NCBI GenBank assembly: GCA_024698345.1 | Contig: JAILRH010000083.1 | Location: forward strand, 1-64,000 | DNA from: Lachnospiraceae bacterium | GTDB lineage: Bacteria > Bacillota > Clostridia > Lachnospirales > Lachnospiraceae | Reading direction: 5' to 3' | Length of the DNA stretch: 64,000 nt | The notes under the pieces: model-generated | Database searches by the model: none | Told to the model about the DNA's origin: nothing | What the model saw: only the letters and a program-made list of their open reading frames with translations | Shown: positions 8,407 through 16,343 of the stretch, piece after piece | Layout of the letters: each line of letters starts with the position of its first letter | Position numbering within the stretch: position 1 is the first letter of the stretch | Translations under genes and position numbers: made by a program

Positions 8407-10164
8407 TTATAATCTAATGTGAATCTTTTGTAACTTTGTCTGCTCCATTATTATTTTCTGCATCTGTGCTATATCTTTAGCATTAGCTGCCTGATAATCC
8501 AAACTGTTCTTTTTAATTTTTATAATAGTATCATTCAACGCTCTTTCTTTTTCTGTCTGTGTTAGTTTTTCACTTAGTGGAGAATTAAATAGTCCGGCTG
8601 CCTTCTTGTGTTCTTCCTCACTGACAAAATGATCTATAATTTTTGCCGGATTAACTTCGCCATTCTGTAACTGTTCCCAAAAAATACCGGCAACTTCACG
8701 ATAAAACGGATCCACAAAATCTTCCGGTTCAATGTACTCTGACACCACTCCAAACAATTCCGGCTCCTCGATAATCCATGTAATAAGAATCTTTTGTGCT
8801 TTTATCGTTCCGTCCTCAACTACCTTCTTTACTTTGTTAATCTCATCCGTACTTCTCTGTTTCTCGCTACCCGGAGTGTAGGTGAGTGCCTTTCTCTTGA
8901 CTAGTTTGTCCAAAGCATCTCTTGGTATACCATAAATTCCGGAAACCGCATCTATATAATTGATTCTCTCAATCTCATCAGGAAATTCAAGCAGCATCTG
9001 CGCAACCTGATTGTGAAAATCTGTCTTCCCCTGTGGATCCGACAGATCATAATTCTGCATAACCTGTCCCACTTCAAATATAAAGTAGTTTGTTGCGTTA
9101 TTGATTCTCTCCTCATAGGCTTTTGGTCCTAACGCCTTAATAAACTCATCAGGATCTTTGTAAGGCTTCATATCAAGCACTTTTATCGCTATTCCCGCAC
9201 CCTTAAGTATAGGGATTGCTCTCATTGCAGCTTTTCTTCCTGCTTCGTCACTGTCAAACGTGAGCACAACTTCCTTCGCATATCTTTTTATGAGGGAAGC
9301 ATGCCCCGAAGTAAATGAAGTTCCAAGTGCCGCAACTGCATTGTTAAACCCCGCCTGGTGAAGGGATATCACATCCATATACCCTTCACAAATCAGAAGA
9401 TAATTCTTTCTCGAAGTTCTTGCAACATTAAGTCCGTACAGGTTACGACTCTTATCAAACACTTTTGTCTCAGGGGAGTTTAGATACTTAGGCTTTCCAT
9501 CTCCCATAACTCTGCCTCCAAAAGCAATAACCCTGTTATTAACATCCATAATCGGAAACATTACTCTGTTAAAAAACTTATCGCCGACATTCTGTCTGTC
9601 ATAAGTAAATAACCCTGTCTCCTTAAGCACCTGATCTTTGAATCCCTTGCCTTTCAGGTAAGCGTACAAGCCACCACTCACTTTGTCCGAATAGCCCAGT
9701 CCAAAGCCTGTAATAGTCTCATCCGACAAACCTCTCTCTTTTAAATATCTGTAAGCAACACTTCCGTGTTCTGTCTTTAACATATGATAAAAATACTTCG
9801 CCGCCTCTTTGTTGGCTTCAAGAACAGCCTTTCTCAAATCAGCTCTCTCCTGCGCCTCTTTTGAGTACTCGGCCTTTGGGAGTTCAACACCTGCCTTCTC
9901 AGCAAGCATTTCAACTGCTTCCACAAAATTGTAGTTCTCATACTTCATAATGAAGGTGATAACATTTCCACCCTCTCCGCAACCAAAACAGTAATACATC
10001 TGCTTTGAAGGTGTAACAGAAAAAGATGGTGATTTTTCATTGTGAAATGGGCACAATCCAAAATAGGTACTGCCCTGTTTCTTGAGTTTTACATATCCAC
10101 CAATGACATCTACTATATCATTTTTCATTCTTATGTCTTCTATTAATTCATCCGGAAAAAACAT
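8407..10164 (-). CDS. dnaG: DNA primase
   Basis: The protein has 585 residues. The zinc-binding domain is C38-H41...C59-C62 (CPFHNEKSPSFS ... YYCFGCGEGG). The TOPRIM region is visible as LICEGYMDVISLHQAGFNNAVAALGTS and VVLTFDSDEAGRKAA, with the acidic metal-binding residues. A helicase-binding C-terminal region follows. It makes the RNA primers for replication. It lies 22 bp after dgt and 39 bp before the sigma factor. Confidence 0.97.
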   Translation of the reverse strand: MFFPDELIEDIRMKNDIVDVIGGYVKLKKQGSTYFGLCPFHNEKSPSFSVTPSKQMYYCFGCGEGGNVITFIMKYENYNFVEAVEMLAEKAGVELPKAEYSKEAQERADLRKAVLEANKEAAKYFYHMLKTEHGSVAYRYLKERGLSDETITGFGLGYSDKVSGGLYAYLKGKGFKDQVLKETGLFTYDRQNVGDKFFNRVMFPIMDVNNRVIAFGGRVMGDGKPKYLNSPETKVFDKSRNLYGLNVARTSRKNYLLICEGYMDVISLHQAGFNNAVAALGTSFTSGHASLIKRYAKEVVLTFDSDEAGRKAAMRAIPILKGAGIAIKVLDMKPYKDPDEFIKALGPKAYEERINNATNYFIFEVGQVMQNYDLSDPQGKTDFHNQVAQMLLEFPDEIERINYIDAVSGIYGIPRDALDKLVKRKALTYTPGSEKQRSTDEINKVKKVVEDGTIKAQKILITWIIEEPELFGVVSEYIEPEDFVDPFYREVAGIFWEQLQNGEVNPAKIIDHFVSEEEHKKAAGLFNSPLSEKLTQTEKERALNDTIIKIKKNSLDYQAANAKDIAQMQKIIMEQTKLQKIHIRL

Positions 10165-10186
10165 ACTTTCATCCCTTCATAACCAA

Positions 10187-11194
10187 TTAAAACTTCCAAG
10201 CCTTTGGAATATAAATCTCTTTAAACTTGTCAACAGAATACTGATCACTCATACCTGCGATATAATCGCAAACACTTCGCTCTTTATCCTGTCCTCGTTC
10301 TCTTATAAGATAAATGAACTCATCCGGCAATTCGTCAATATGCTTCAAATAATAGGCGAATAGCTGTTTGAGCATCTCTTTTGCCTTTACCTCCTCAGCC
10401 TTAGCCTTTGGATTAGTGTATACATAATTGAACATAAAAACTCTGAGTTCCATCATAGCTTTTTCTATCTCTTCCGACATCAGTATCTCCGGTTTATCGA
10501 TACTGTTTACTACGATGTCTTTAATCAAAGTATCCAATCTCTTCTTGGTTGTATCTCCAAGGATATCTTTGTATTCTTTTGGAATATCTGCCTCAGTAAT
10601 GATATGTCCTCTGATTGCATCGTCTATATCATGATTAATATAGGCAATCTTGTCAGACAATCTTACCACCTGACCTTCCAATGTCTTAGGACTGCCTGAT
10701 GTCTTATGGTTAAGAATCCCATCTCTCACTTCTTTGGTAAGATTTAATCCCTCGCCATTATTTTCCAGAACTTCAACCACTCTGATGCTCTGTTCGTAAT
10801 GCTTGAATCCAAACGAACACACTTGATCAAGTGCTGACTCACCACAATGTCCAAAAGGTGTATGACCAAGGTCATGCCCGAGTGCTATAGCTTCTGTCAA
10901 ATCTTCATTCAATCTGAGAGCCTTTGCAATAGACCTTGCTATCTGAGCCACTTCCAAAGTATGGGTAAGTCTGGTTCTGTAATGGTCTCCCTGTGGTGCC
11001 AGGAAAACCTGAGTCTTATGTTTCAATCGTCTGAATGCCTTACAGTGTATAATTCTATCTCTGTCTCTTTGATAGATAGTTCGCATATCGCACTGAGCCT
11101 CTTCCTTATCTCTTCCAAGGCTGTTGACACTCAGTGACGCATAAGGACTCAATATCTGTTTTTCAATTGATTCTGATTGTTCTCTTACATTCAT
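10187..11194 (-). CDS. dgt: Deoxyguanosinetriphosphate triphosphohydrolase-like protein
   Basis: The protein has 335 residues with an HD-domain metal site: RLTH at residue 78, HD at 107-108 in ALGHDLGHTPFGH, and D near 203 (YINHDIDDA). The family hydrolyses dNTPs to deoxynucleoside and triphosphate. GAGGTGG lies 4 bases before the ATG. It is the first gene of the operon with dnaG and rpoD, the usual clostridial order. Confidence 0.92.
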   Translation of the reverse strand: MNVREQSESIEKQILSPYASLSVNSLGRDKEEAQCDMRTIYQRDRDRIIHCKAFRRLKHKTQVFLAPQGDHYRTRLTHTLEVAQIARSIAKALRLNEDLTEAIALGHDLGHTPFGHCGESALDQVCSFGFKHYEQSIRVVEVLENNGEGLNLTKEVRDGILNHKTSGSPKTLEGQVVRLSDKIAYINHDIDDAIRGHIITEADIPKEYKDILGDTTKKRLDTLIKDIVVNSIDKPEILMSEEIEKAMMELRVFMFNYVYTNPKAKAEEVKAKEMLKQLFAYYLKHIDELPDEFIYLIRERGQDKERSVCDYIAGMSDQYSVDKFKEIYIPKAWKF

Positions 11195-11637
11195 CCGACC
11201 ACCTCACAATCAAGAATACTCTCTCCCATATACACTGCCGCTTACAGTATTTTGTTACTCCCCACTTATCACATATGTGCTTGAAGCGGAGTCATCTCAC
11301 ATCTGATATAAATCTAACTACGTAAGAATACGGCAAATATCTATACTATATAAGTATCTTACCACAATTTCCTTTTTAGTACCACAAAAAAGTAACGAAG
11401 CAATCAATAAGTTTTCAATTAAAATTCCCACAAAACCTCTAAATAATCCAGCACTAAAACAACTCACAAATCAACGCATAAATCAACATATCAAGCATCT
11501 ATAATTAAACCACACTTTGAGCCACATTTTAAAAGGGTTATTATGTCAATTAATATATTCGCTCTTCCAAAAAGCGTATATCATATAAAAGAAATATTGT
11601 TTATAAATCCAATAAAACAAAGCTTTTCGCAAGAAAA
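11195..11637. other. Intergenic region upstream of dgt
   Basis: No convincing gene is seen in these 440 bases. It holds the dgt operon leader, a lone copy of a repeat found in tandem at 47.0 kb (11279-11312), and AT-rich sequence. A weak promoter candidate on the minus strand (TTGTGG, 16 bp, TATAGA) lies near 11345-11375. Confidence 0.4.
11279..11312. repeat. Solitary copy of the 34-bp repeat family
   Basis: TTGAAGCGG, four variable bases, then ATCTCACATCTGATAT closely matches the unit of the tandem array at 47032-47152, 36 kb away. It lies about 90 bp upstream of the dgt start. Confidence 0.6.
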
Positions 11638-11665
11638 AAGGTTACTGATAACTTTCAGTAACCTT
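11638..11665 (-). terminator. Terminator after tRNA-Leu(AAG)
   Basis: AAGGTTACTGA pairs perfectly with TCAGTAACCTT around a 6-base loop, followed on the minus strand by a T-run. It lies 14 bp past the tRNA 3' end. Confidence 0.8.
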
Positions 11666-11678
11666 TGATAATTTCTAA

Positions 11679-11762
11679 TGCGGAAGATGGGACTTGAACC
11701 CACACGCTGTTGCCAGCACAAGATCCTTAGTCTTGCTCGTCTGCCAATTCCGACACTTCCGC
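11679..11762 (-). tRNA. tRNA-Leu, anticodon AAG
   Basis: The 84-nt sequence has acceptor stem GCGGAAG/CTTCCGC, a long variable arm typical of Leu, T-loop TTCAAGT and discriminator A. The anticodon stem CAAGA/TCTTG encloses loop CTAAGGA, giving anticodon AAG with G37. CCA is not encoded. An A34 leucine tRNA would normally need deamination to inosine. Confidence 0.9.
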
Positions 11763-11792
11763 ATGCATCACTGTTTGCTTGACGCAAGATAT

Positions 11793-11821
11793 ATATTATC
11801 AGCATTCAACATATATGTCAA
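11793..11821 (-). promoter_or_regulatory. Promoter of tRNA-Leu(AAG)
   Basis: A consensus TTGACA (11816-11821) and TAATAT (11793-11798) are spaced by 17 bp, about 30 bp before the mature tRNA. Confidence 0.8.
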
Positions 11822-11863
11822 CACTTTTTTAAAATTTTTTATTTTTGTATCATAAGAAGCAAT

Positions 11864-12031
11864 ACACTTGAACACTTTATCAATGAATCTTGGAAGCTGC
11901 TTCTGTATCGCATCTATAATGTTTCCTCGTGTATAAAGAGTTGTTTTCTCTTTTTCTCTCTGTGCTTCTGCATTATCAAGTTTTTTAACATCAATACCTA
12001 ATGTTGATGGAGAGATAATTCCCTGTAAGCA
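11864..12031 (-). pseudogene. Fragment of a phage portal protein
   Basis: About 55 residues in one minus-strand frame (GIISPSTLGIDVKKLDNAEA..TTLYTRGNIIDA) look like an internal piece of SPP1 Gp6-type phage portal proteins. There is no ribosome binding site. The frame runs without a break into the tRNA-Leu promoter, so the rest of the gene has been lost. It marks a decayed prophage between the two tRNA-Leu genes. Confidence 0.6.
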
Positions 12032-12032
12032 C

Positions 12033-12257
12033 AAATCAACCCACGAACAGGAGCACTACTATCTCAACGAAGAAACCTCAGCAATAGCTCAGGAGATATT
12101 CGAGAACGAAGATGACAGCCACTCAATTTTTATTGATCTAAATCTCAATCGTGAACTGCAGCAGAAAGCTTTTATTCACGCTATGAGTCATATTATTGGG
12201 AATGATTTTGACAAGACAGATGCTGACAATATAGAACTTGTTGCTCACTGCAGCTGA
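12033..12257 (+). pseudogene. C-terminal fragment of an ImmA/IrrE-like protein
   Basis: The plus strand is open to a TGA at 12255-12257 and encodes about 70 residues ending FIHAMSHIIGNDFDKTDADNIE...AHCS. This resembles the helix with the HExxH zinc site of small phage/ICE ImmA/IrrE metallopeptidases. Here the motif reads HAMSH, lacking the catalytic glutamate. No start codon is present, and its 5' end abuts the portal fragment on the opposite strand, so it is a truncated remnant. The family call is tentative. Confidence 0.45.
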
Positions 12258-12384
12258 CAGAACATTGACAAATTAATATTTTCCTATTCCTCTTGTTTTT
12301 TTATACTATTCTATATTATTATTTTACGTAAATATGGATTTTTTTCCTATTTTGTAGCATAATATAAGAAAAGGAGATGATATT

Positions 12385-12561
12385 ATGGCAACGAGAAGCA
12401 TAACCAAAAACATAGATATACGTGATAAAAAACTTGGAAAAAATCTTATTGTTGCTCTGGAGCATGCATCCGGCAAGAAGAGTAAAGATGTTCAATTAAC
12501 TCGTACCTGTGTGGACATATCCGGAGAACAAATCAAAAAATTATTTGGAGATAATCAATGA
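12385..12561 (+). CDS. Small antitoxin-like partner of the GNAT toxin remnant
   Basis: The product has 58 residues (MATRSITKNIDIRDKK...), is basic, and has no membrane segment. AGGAGATG precedes the ATG by about 6 bases. Its stop codon overlaps the next start (ATGA), typical of toxin-antitoxin pairs. I recall similar short proteins beside this acetyltransferase type in gut Lachnospiraceae, so an antitoxin role is inferred from position rather than from a recognised DNA-binding fold. Confidence 0.55.
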   Translation: MATRSITKNIDIRDKKLGKNLIVALEHASGKKSKDVQLTRTCVDISGEQIKKLFGDNQ

Positions 12562-13167
12562 CAGGATACATACAGATAAATTTAGCTACAATGATAGAAC
12601 AAGTCGGAGAGGAAAAGGTAAAATCTATTCTCTCCGATTTTTATTGTCCTCTAAATAAGGATGTTGAAATCTTTTTAAAGAATAAAGCAATAGAGTTCAC
12701 AAAGCAAAGGATTTCATCTACATATTTGGTGATGGCCTCACATAAACAAGAATATATACTTGTGGGATATTATACTTTGGCAAATAAATTCATTACTGTA
12801 TATAAAGATAATCTTAAGAGCAAAACTTTACAGAAAAGAATAAGTAAGTTTGCCCAATATGATTCTGATTTAAAAAGATATACTTTATCAGCTCCATTAA
12901 TTGGGCAACTCGGAAAAAATTATTACAATTCTTATGACAAGCAAATAACCGGAGATGAAACTCCTATATCTCGCTTTAGAAAAAGTAAAACAAATGCAAA
13001 TGATAGTTGGTGGCAAAGTTGTTTACCTGGAATGTGAAGATGTCGACAGATTAACAGAATTCTACTCTTCAAATGGCTTTGTTGCATTTGGAAAAAGGCT
13101 TCTTGATAGAGATGAAACCGAAACATTAAAAGGTGAGTATTTAGTTCAAATGTTAAAATACATATAA
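12558..13167 (+). pseudogene. GNAT-family acetyltransferase (putative toxin), frameshifted
   Basis: Two overlapping frames form one protein. The first runs from 12558 through GQLGKNYYNSYDKQITGDE. The second continues as LLYLALEKVKQ..GGKVVYLECED..LTEFYSSNGFVAFGKR..GEYLVQMLKYI to 13167. Joined, this is a GNAT acetyltransferase of about 200 residues with the acetyl-CoA-binding GQLG loop and the C-terminal YLECED...FYSSNGF strand-helix region. The break is at GATGAAACTC (12954-12963): one extra A would explain it. The toxin is therefore probably inactive unless a slip restores the frame. Confidence 0.75.
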
Positions 13168-13189
13168 AAAAGAGAAAGGATGATGAAAT

Positions 13190-13375
13190 ATGGCAAAAGC
13201 TAAGAAACTCCCACAGAAACGTCAAATCGAACTCTACGTGCCTACTGACGAAGAAGTTAAGACCGTGATTAATCATTTTAGAGATAATAATGATAAAGAT
13301 ATTGTAATAGCAATCTATTTGGACACAAAACTTGACACAAAGAAAAAAGAGCCCCTAAAAATAAGGACTCTTTGA
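13190..13375 (+). pseudogene. Tyrosine integrase remnant with internal deletions
   Basis: The 61-residue ORF has a good ribosome binding site (GAAAGGATG). It begins MAKAKKL, the usual first residues of phage/ICE integrases in this group. It then passes directly into KRQIELYVPTDEEVKTVINH, a segment normally in the middle of the protein. It ends with LDTKLDTKKKEPLK, which resembles an integrase tail. No catalytic Arg-His-Arg-Tyr set remains. The stop codon abuts the 3' end of tRNA-Leu(CAG), the expected place for an integrase beside its attachment site. Confidence 0.6.
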
Positions 13376-13459
13376 TGCAGACGATGGGACTTGAACCCAC
13401 ACCCAGTTGCCCGGACATGAACCTGAATCATGCGCGTATGCCAATTCCGCCACGTCTGC
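13376..13459 (-). tRNA. tRNA-Leu, anticodon CAG
   Basis: The 84-nt sequence has acceptor stem GCAGACG/CGTCTGC, a long variable arm, T-loop TTCAAGT and discriminator A. Anticodon stem CATGA/TCATG encloses TTCAGGT, giving CAG. CCA is not encoded. It shares a 20-base T-arm block with the tRNA-Leu at 11.7 kb. Confidence 0.93.
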
Positions 13460-13496
13460 ATTTGAACGCATCCCACTAATTTGAGATGCGTAAATT

Positions 13497-13525
13497 ATCT
13501 TATCATCTTTCATCTGAAAATTCAA
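13497..13525 (-). promoter_or_regulatory. Promoter of tRNA-Leu(CAG)
   Basis: TTGAAT (13520-13525) and TAAGAT (13497-13502) are spaced by 17 bp. A hairpin ACGCAT/ATGCGT follows between promoter and tRNA. Confidence 0.5.
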
Positions 13526-13558
13526 GAACTTCTGACAAATTAATACGTTTCTGAAAAA

Positions 13559-14161
13559 TTAATTATCTACAACTTCAGAAGTATTATCTTCCGTCTTTTC
13601 CAGTTCAGACTTCTTTTTGTTAAAAGTTTCATGAAGAACTGAATCTATCACATAAATAGTTTTGTCATTGTCGATCCTCATATAATACACAGATTTTTCA
13701 AACGCATTACCTGATCCAATAACAAACTTATGCTCTTCGCCATTTTTTAAGACAATCACTATTTCATGAAGTGGTTTATCGAATCCAAACTGGCTCACAT
13801 CAGAATCATCCTCTATAACTTCATCTGCAACTACATATGACAACTGTGTCAGGAATTCCTGCTTAATTATCTTAGTGTCTAATTCTTCAATCTCTTCTCC
13901 GTACCATTCTCCATTATCATCCTTTTTTAACACAATTTTTTCATCTTCGACCGTATATGATAATTCATCTACCGAATCGCTATCTTCCATTTCATATACC
14001 ACTATAGACTTTTTTGTTGCTTTCTTATCCCCAGCTTCTTCCGCTATGCTTTGCAATTCCACAACGCAATAAGCCGACAAAACAACAAGCATTATTATAA
14101 AAGTCACTAAAAAAGACTTTTTCTGCTTCTGTGTCATTACAATCTCCTTCTTCTTAACCAC
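13559..14161 (-). CDS. DUF4340 domain protein of a Gld-like ABC system
   Basis: The protein has 200 residues. Residues 12-30 form an uncleaved membrane anchor, and the rest is an acidic extracytoplasmic domain (VYEMEDSDSVDELSYTVEDE..., QFGFDKPLHEIVIVLKNGEEHKFVIGSG) typical of DUF4340. It ends with a Glu/Asn-rich tail. It overlaps the preceding permease gene by 25 bp, so the two are translationally coupled. DUF4340 proteins regularly accompany GldF/GldG-type exporters; their job is unknown. Confidence 0.8.
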   Translation of the reverse strand: MVKKKEIVMTQKQKKSFLVTFIIMLVVLSAYCVVELQSIAEEAGDKKATKKSIVVYEMEDSDSVDELSYTVEDEKIVLKKDDNGEWYGEEIEELDTKIIKQEFLTQLSYVVADEVIEDDSDVSQFGFDKPLHEIVIVLKNGEEHKFVIGSGNAFEKSVYYMRIDNDKTIYVIDSVLHETFNKKKSELEKTEDNTSEVVDN

Positions 14162-16341
14162 TTAACAATTCCAATTATCAAAATAATAACCGGAACTATA
14201 ACTGCCACAAACATGCCAAGCATGTATACATTCTGATTATCTACAGTCAGATTTTTGTACATAATATATTTTGTTGGAATATTAATTTTTTGCTCTTTAT
14301 CAATTCCAAATCTATTAAATATATTTTTAAAAAACTGCATATTTGTTCCTGCAACCAGCTCATCACAAAATTCACTAAAGGCATATGCTGATCCTACAAT
14401 TGTAAGGTTAGCACCCTTGAACACTTCCGATTCTTCACTGATATATTCCTTGTATTTGGTATCCTCATTTATTTCCTCAACCGAAATTACCACCGGGAAT
14501 GAGCCCTCTAAATCGCCTTCTTCCTTCTTAAAATCAGTAGTATCACCAGCCAAATCACTTCTGATCAAAGCATTATTGGAAGTTTCAAAAACTGATGTAT
14601 ATCTGTACTTCTCAGCATTATATGTTTCTTCATCATCCAAATAGTATAAACCCTGGGAATTTTCAAACAGAACGTAATTATCGAGTGTATCTCCTACCCC
14701 CTGACCGTCTTTCAGCAAAATTCCCATTGGATTGTTATACATTCTGCTCTCATCAAGTTCTAACGCTATTCCATGATAAACTCCTACTCCATAATGATTT
14801 GCAATTGACTCATAGTTTACCATCTCTTCTTTTTTTCTATTTTCTTCATAGGTGATAAAGAAATCTCCATTAGTAATCATCAGAACTTTTCCACCATTAT
14901 CGATGAAGTTAATAATTTTCTCTGACTCTTCCTTTGTGTAGTCTTTTTCAGGTGCCCCTAAAACGATTGCCTGATATTTATCCTTGTCAATATCTGTATT
15001 TATAAGATTTATTGACACATATTTCGCGTTCATTTTCTCAATCGACTCAACAAAGGAAGCGTCAAGTTCTTTTTCCCCATGACCCGAAACATGTCCCACA
15101 ACTGCATTATTTTCAGATAAAACATAATTAATACCGGTTGCCACCCATTCTTCACAATCATAGCCTTCTGTGGTGGCAGACAAAGACATATAATCCACAT
15201 TTGATTCAAGAAGATCATAATAATCAATCACTTTACTTTTGTTTGTGGAATCGTTCACAATGATAATACTGTTTACGTTTGGTACTTCTTCTGTATATCT
15301 TGAATAAAATCCCGGATTCTTGGTTACATCCTTATAAACAAGTTTGACGTGTTTTGAATAATTATCAATATTCTTAAGACTCTTTTCTATAACACTGTCT
15401 ATCTTTTCACCGTTATAAAGCAGATAAATTGACACATCACCCTTTACTCCATCAAGATACTTTTTCATCTCGTCCGAAAGATTATATAATTTTTCATCTG
15501 TCATATCCAATGTTGTCGCAGAGTTATTTTCACTGATTTTTCCGATTGTAAGATTAGTAAATATCACAATAACCAAGGCCATTGCAATAAAACCTACTGA
15601 ATACACAACATCTGATATTCGTTTAAGACTAAAATTCCATTTTTTCTTTTGGATTGACTGAGTTGTAAAAAACAGGAACAGCACAATAAGAGAAATGTAG
15701 TATACTACATTTCTCAATTCTATGTATCCGTTTAAACAACTCTCAGTCGGCGCATATATATCAAGTCCCTTTAACACCTTTGATAACGGACTTATTTTTT
15801 GTTCCACCGCACTTGCGATATCGCCTGCGATAAAACCTACAAAAAGAGTTATAATACCTATTATAGCTGCAATAACCTGACTCTCAGTTATGGATGAAAC
15901 GAATACACCAATTGCGATAAGTGCACAACCGTATAAGAACACGCCGAATATTGCTGTAAATGACTGTTTAATCGGCACTGCCCCATACCCACTCAGAATC
16001 AAAGGATATGTACATGTAACAGCACTGACAACAAAAAACAAAGTGCACAGCGCCAGATATTTTCCAAATACAACCTTTACTATAGACACCGGATAAGTCA
16101 ATATCATTTGGTCTGTTTTTAATTTTCTCTCTTCAGCAAGGGTTTTCATCGTCAATATCGGCACAGTAAACAGAAGGATAAACATCGTTGCCGAAAGCGC
16201 ATATGTAATATAAGGAGAAGCCGATACCAGATTGCTCATAAGAAATGAGATTCCCTGAACAAACAACGTCAATGATATAAACAACCATCCAATAACAGAA
16301 TTGAGATATGATTTAATTTCTTTTTTGTATATTGCAAACAC
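14137..16341 (-). CDS. ABC transporter permease fused to GldG-like extracytoplasmic domain
   Basis: The protein has 734 residues. Residues 1-235 are a six-helix ABC-2 permease (GldF-like: MFAIYKKEIKSYLNSVIGW, ..FVSSITESQVIAA..). A further membrane helix at about 245-265 leads into a large GldG-like domain (DKLYNLSDEMKKYLDGVKGDVSIYLLYNGEK, VVGHVSGHGEKELD, IDNGGKVLMITNGD). A final membrane helix lies near the C-terminus. In gliding bacteroidetes GldF and GldG are separate; in clostridia the fusion is common. The exported substrate is unknown. It forms one operon with the ATPase (2-bp gap) and the DUF4340 protein. Confidence 0.82.
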   Translation of the reverse strand: MFAIYKKEIKSYLNSVIGWLFISLTLFVQGISFLMSNLVSASPYITYALSATMFILLFTVPILTMKTLAEERKLKTDQMILTYPVSIVKVVFGKYLALCTLFFVVSAVTCTYPLILSGYGAVPIKQSFTAIFGVFLYGCALIAIGVFVSSITESQVIAAIIGIITLFVGFIAGDIASAVEQKISPLSKVLKGLDIYAPTESCLNGYIELRNVVYYISLIVLFLFFTTQSIQKKKWNFSLKRISDVVYSVGFIAMALVIVIFTNLTIGKISENNSATTLDMTDEKLYNLSDEMKKYLDGVKGDVSIYLLYNGEKIDSVIEKSLKNIDNYSKHVKLVYKDVTKNPGFYSRYTEEVPNVNSIIIVNDSTNKSKVIDYYDLLESNVDYMSLSATTEGYDCEEWVATGINYVLSENNAVVGHVSGHGEKELDASFVESIEKMNAKYVSINLINTDIDKDKYQAIVLGAPEKDYTKEESEKIINFIDNGGKVLMITNGDFFITYEENRKKEEMVNYESIANHYGVGVYHGIALELDESRMYNNPMGILLKDGQGVGDTLDNYVLFENSQGLYYLDDEETYNAEKYRYTSVFETSNNALIRSDLAGDTTDFKKEEGDLEGSFPVVISVEEINEDTKYKEYISEESEVFKGANLTIVGSAYAFSEFCDELVAGTNMQFFKNIFNRFGIDKEQKINIPTKYIMYKNLTVDNQNVYMLGMFVAVIVPVIILIIGIVKWLRRRRL

Positions 16342-16343
16342 GA

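Noticed and set aside
11768..12034. An intact 88-residue gene on the minus strand
   Set aside because: Only the first 55 or so residues look like protein (portal fragment). The rest is the promoter region of tRNA-Leu, and there is no ribosome binding site.
12033..12257. Functional ImmA/IrrE metallopeptidase
   Set aside because: No start codon, truncated at its 5' end, and the HExxH glutamate is replaced (HAMSH).
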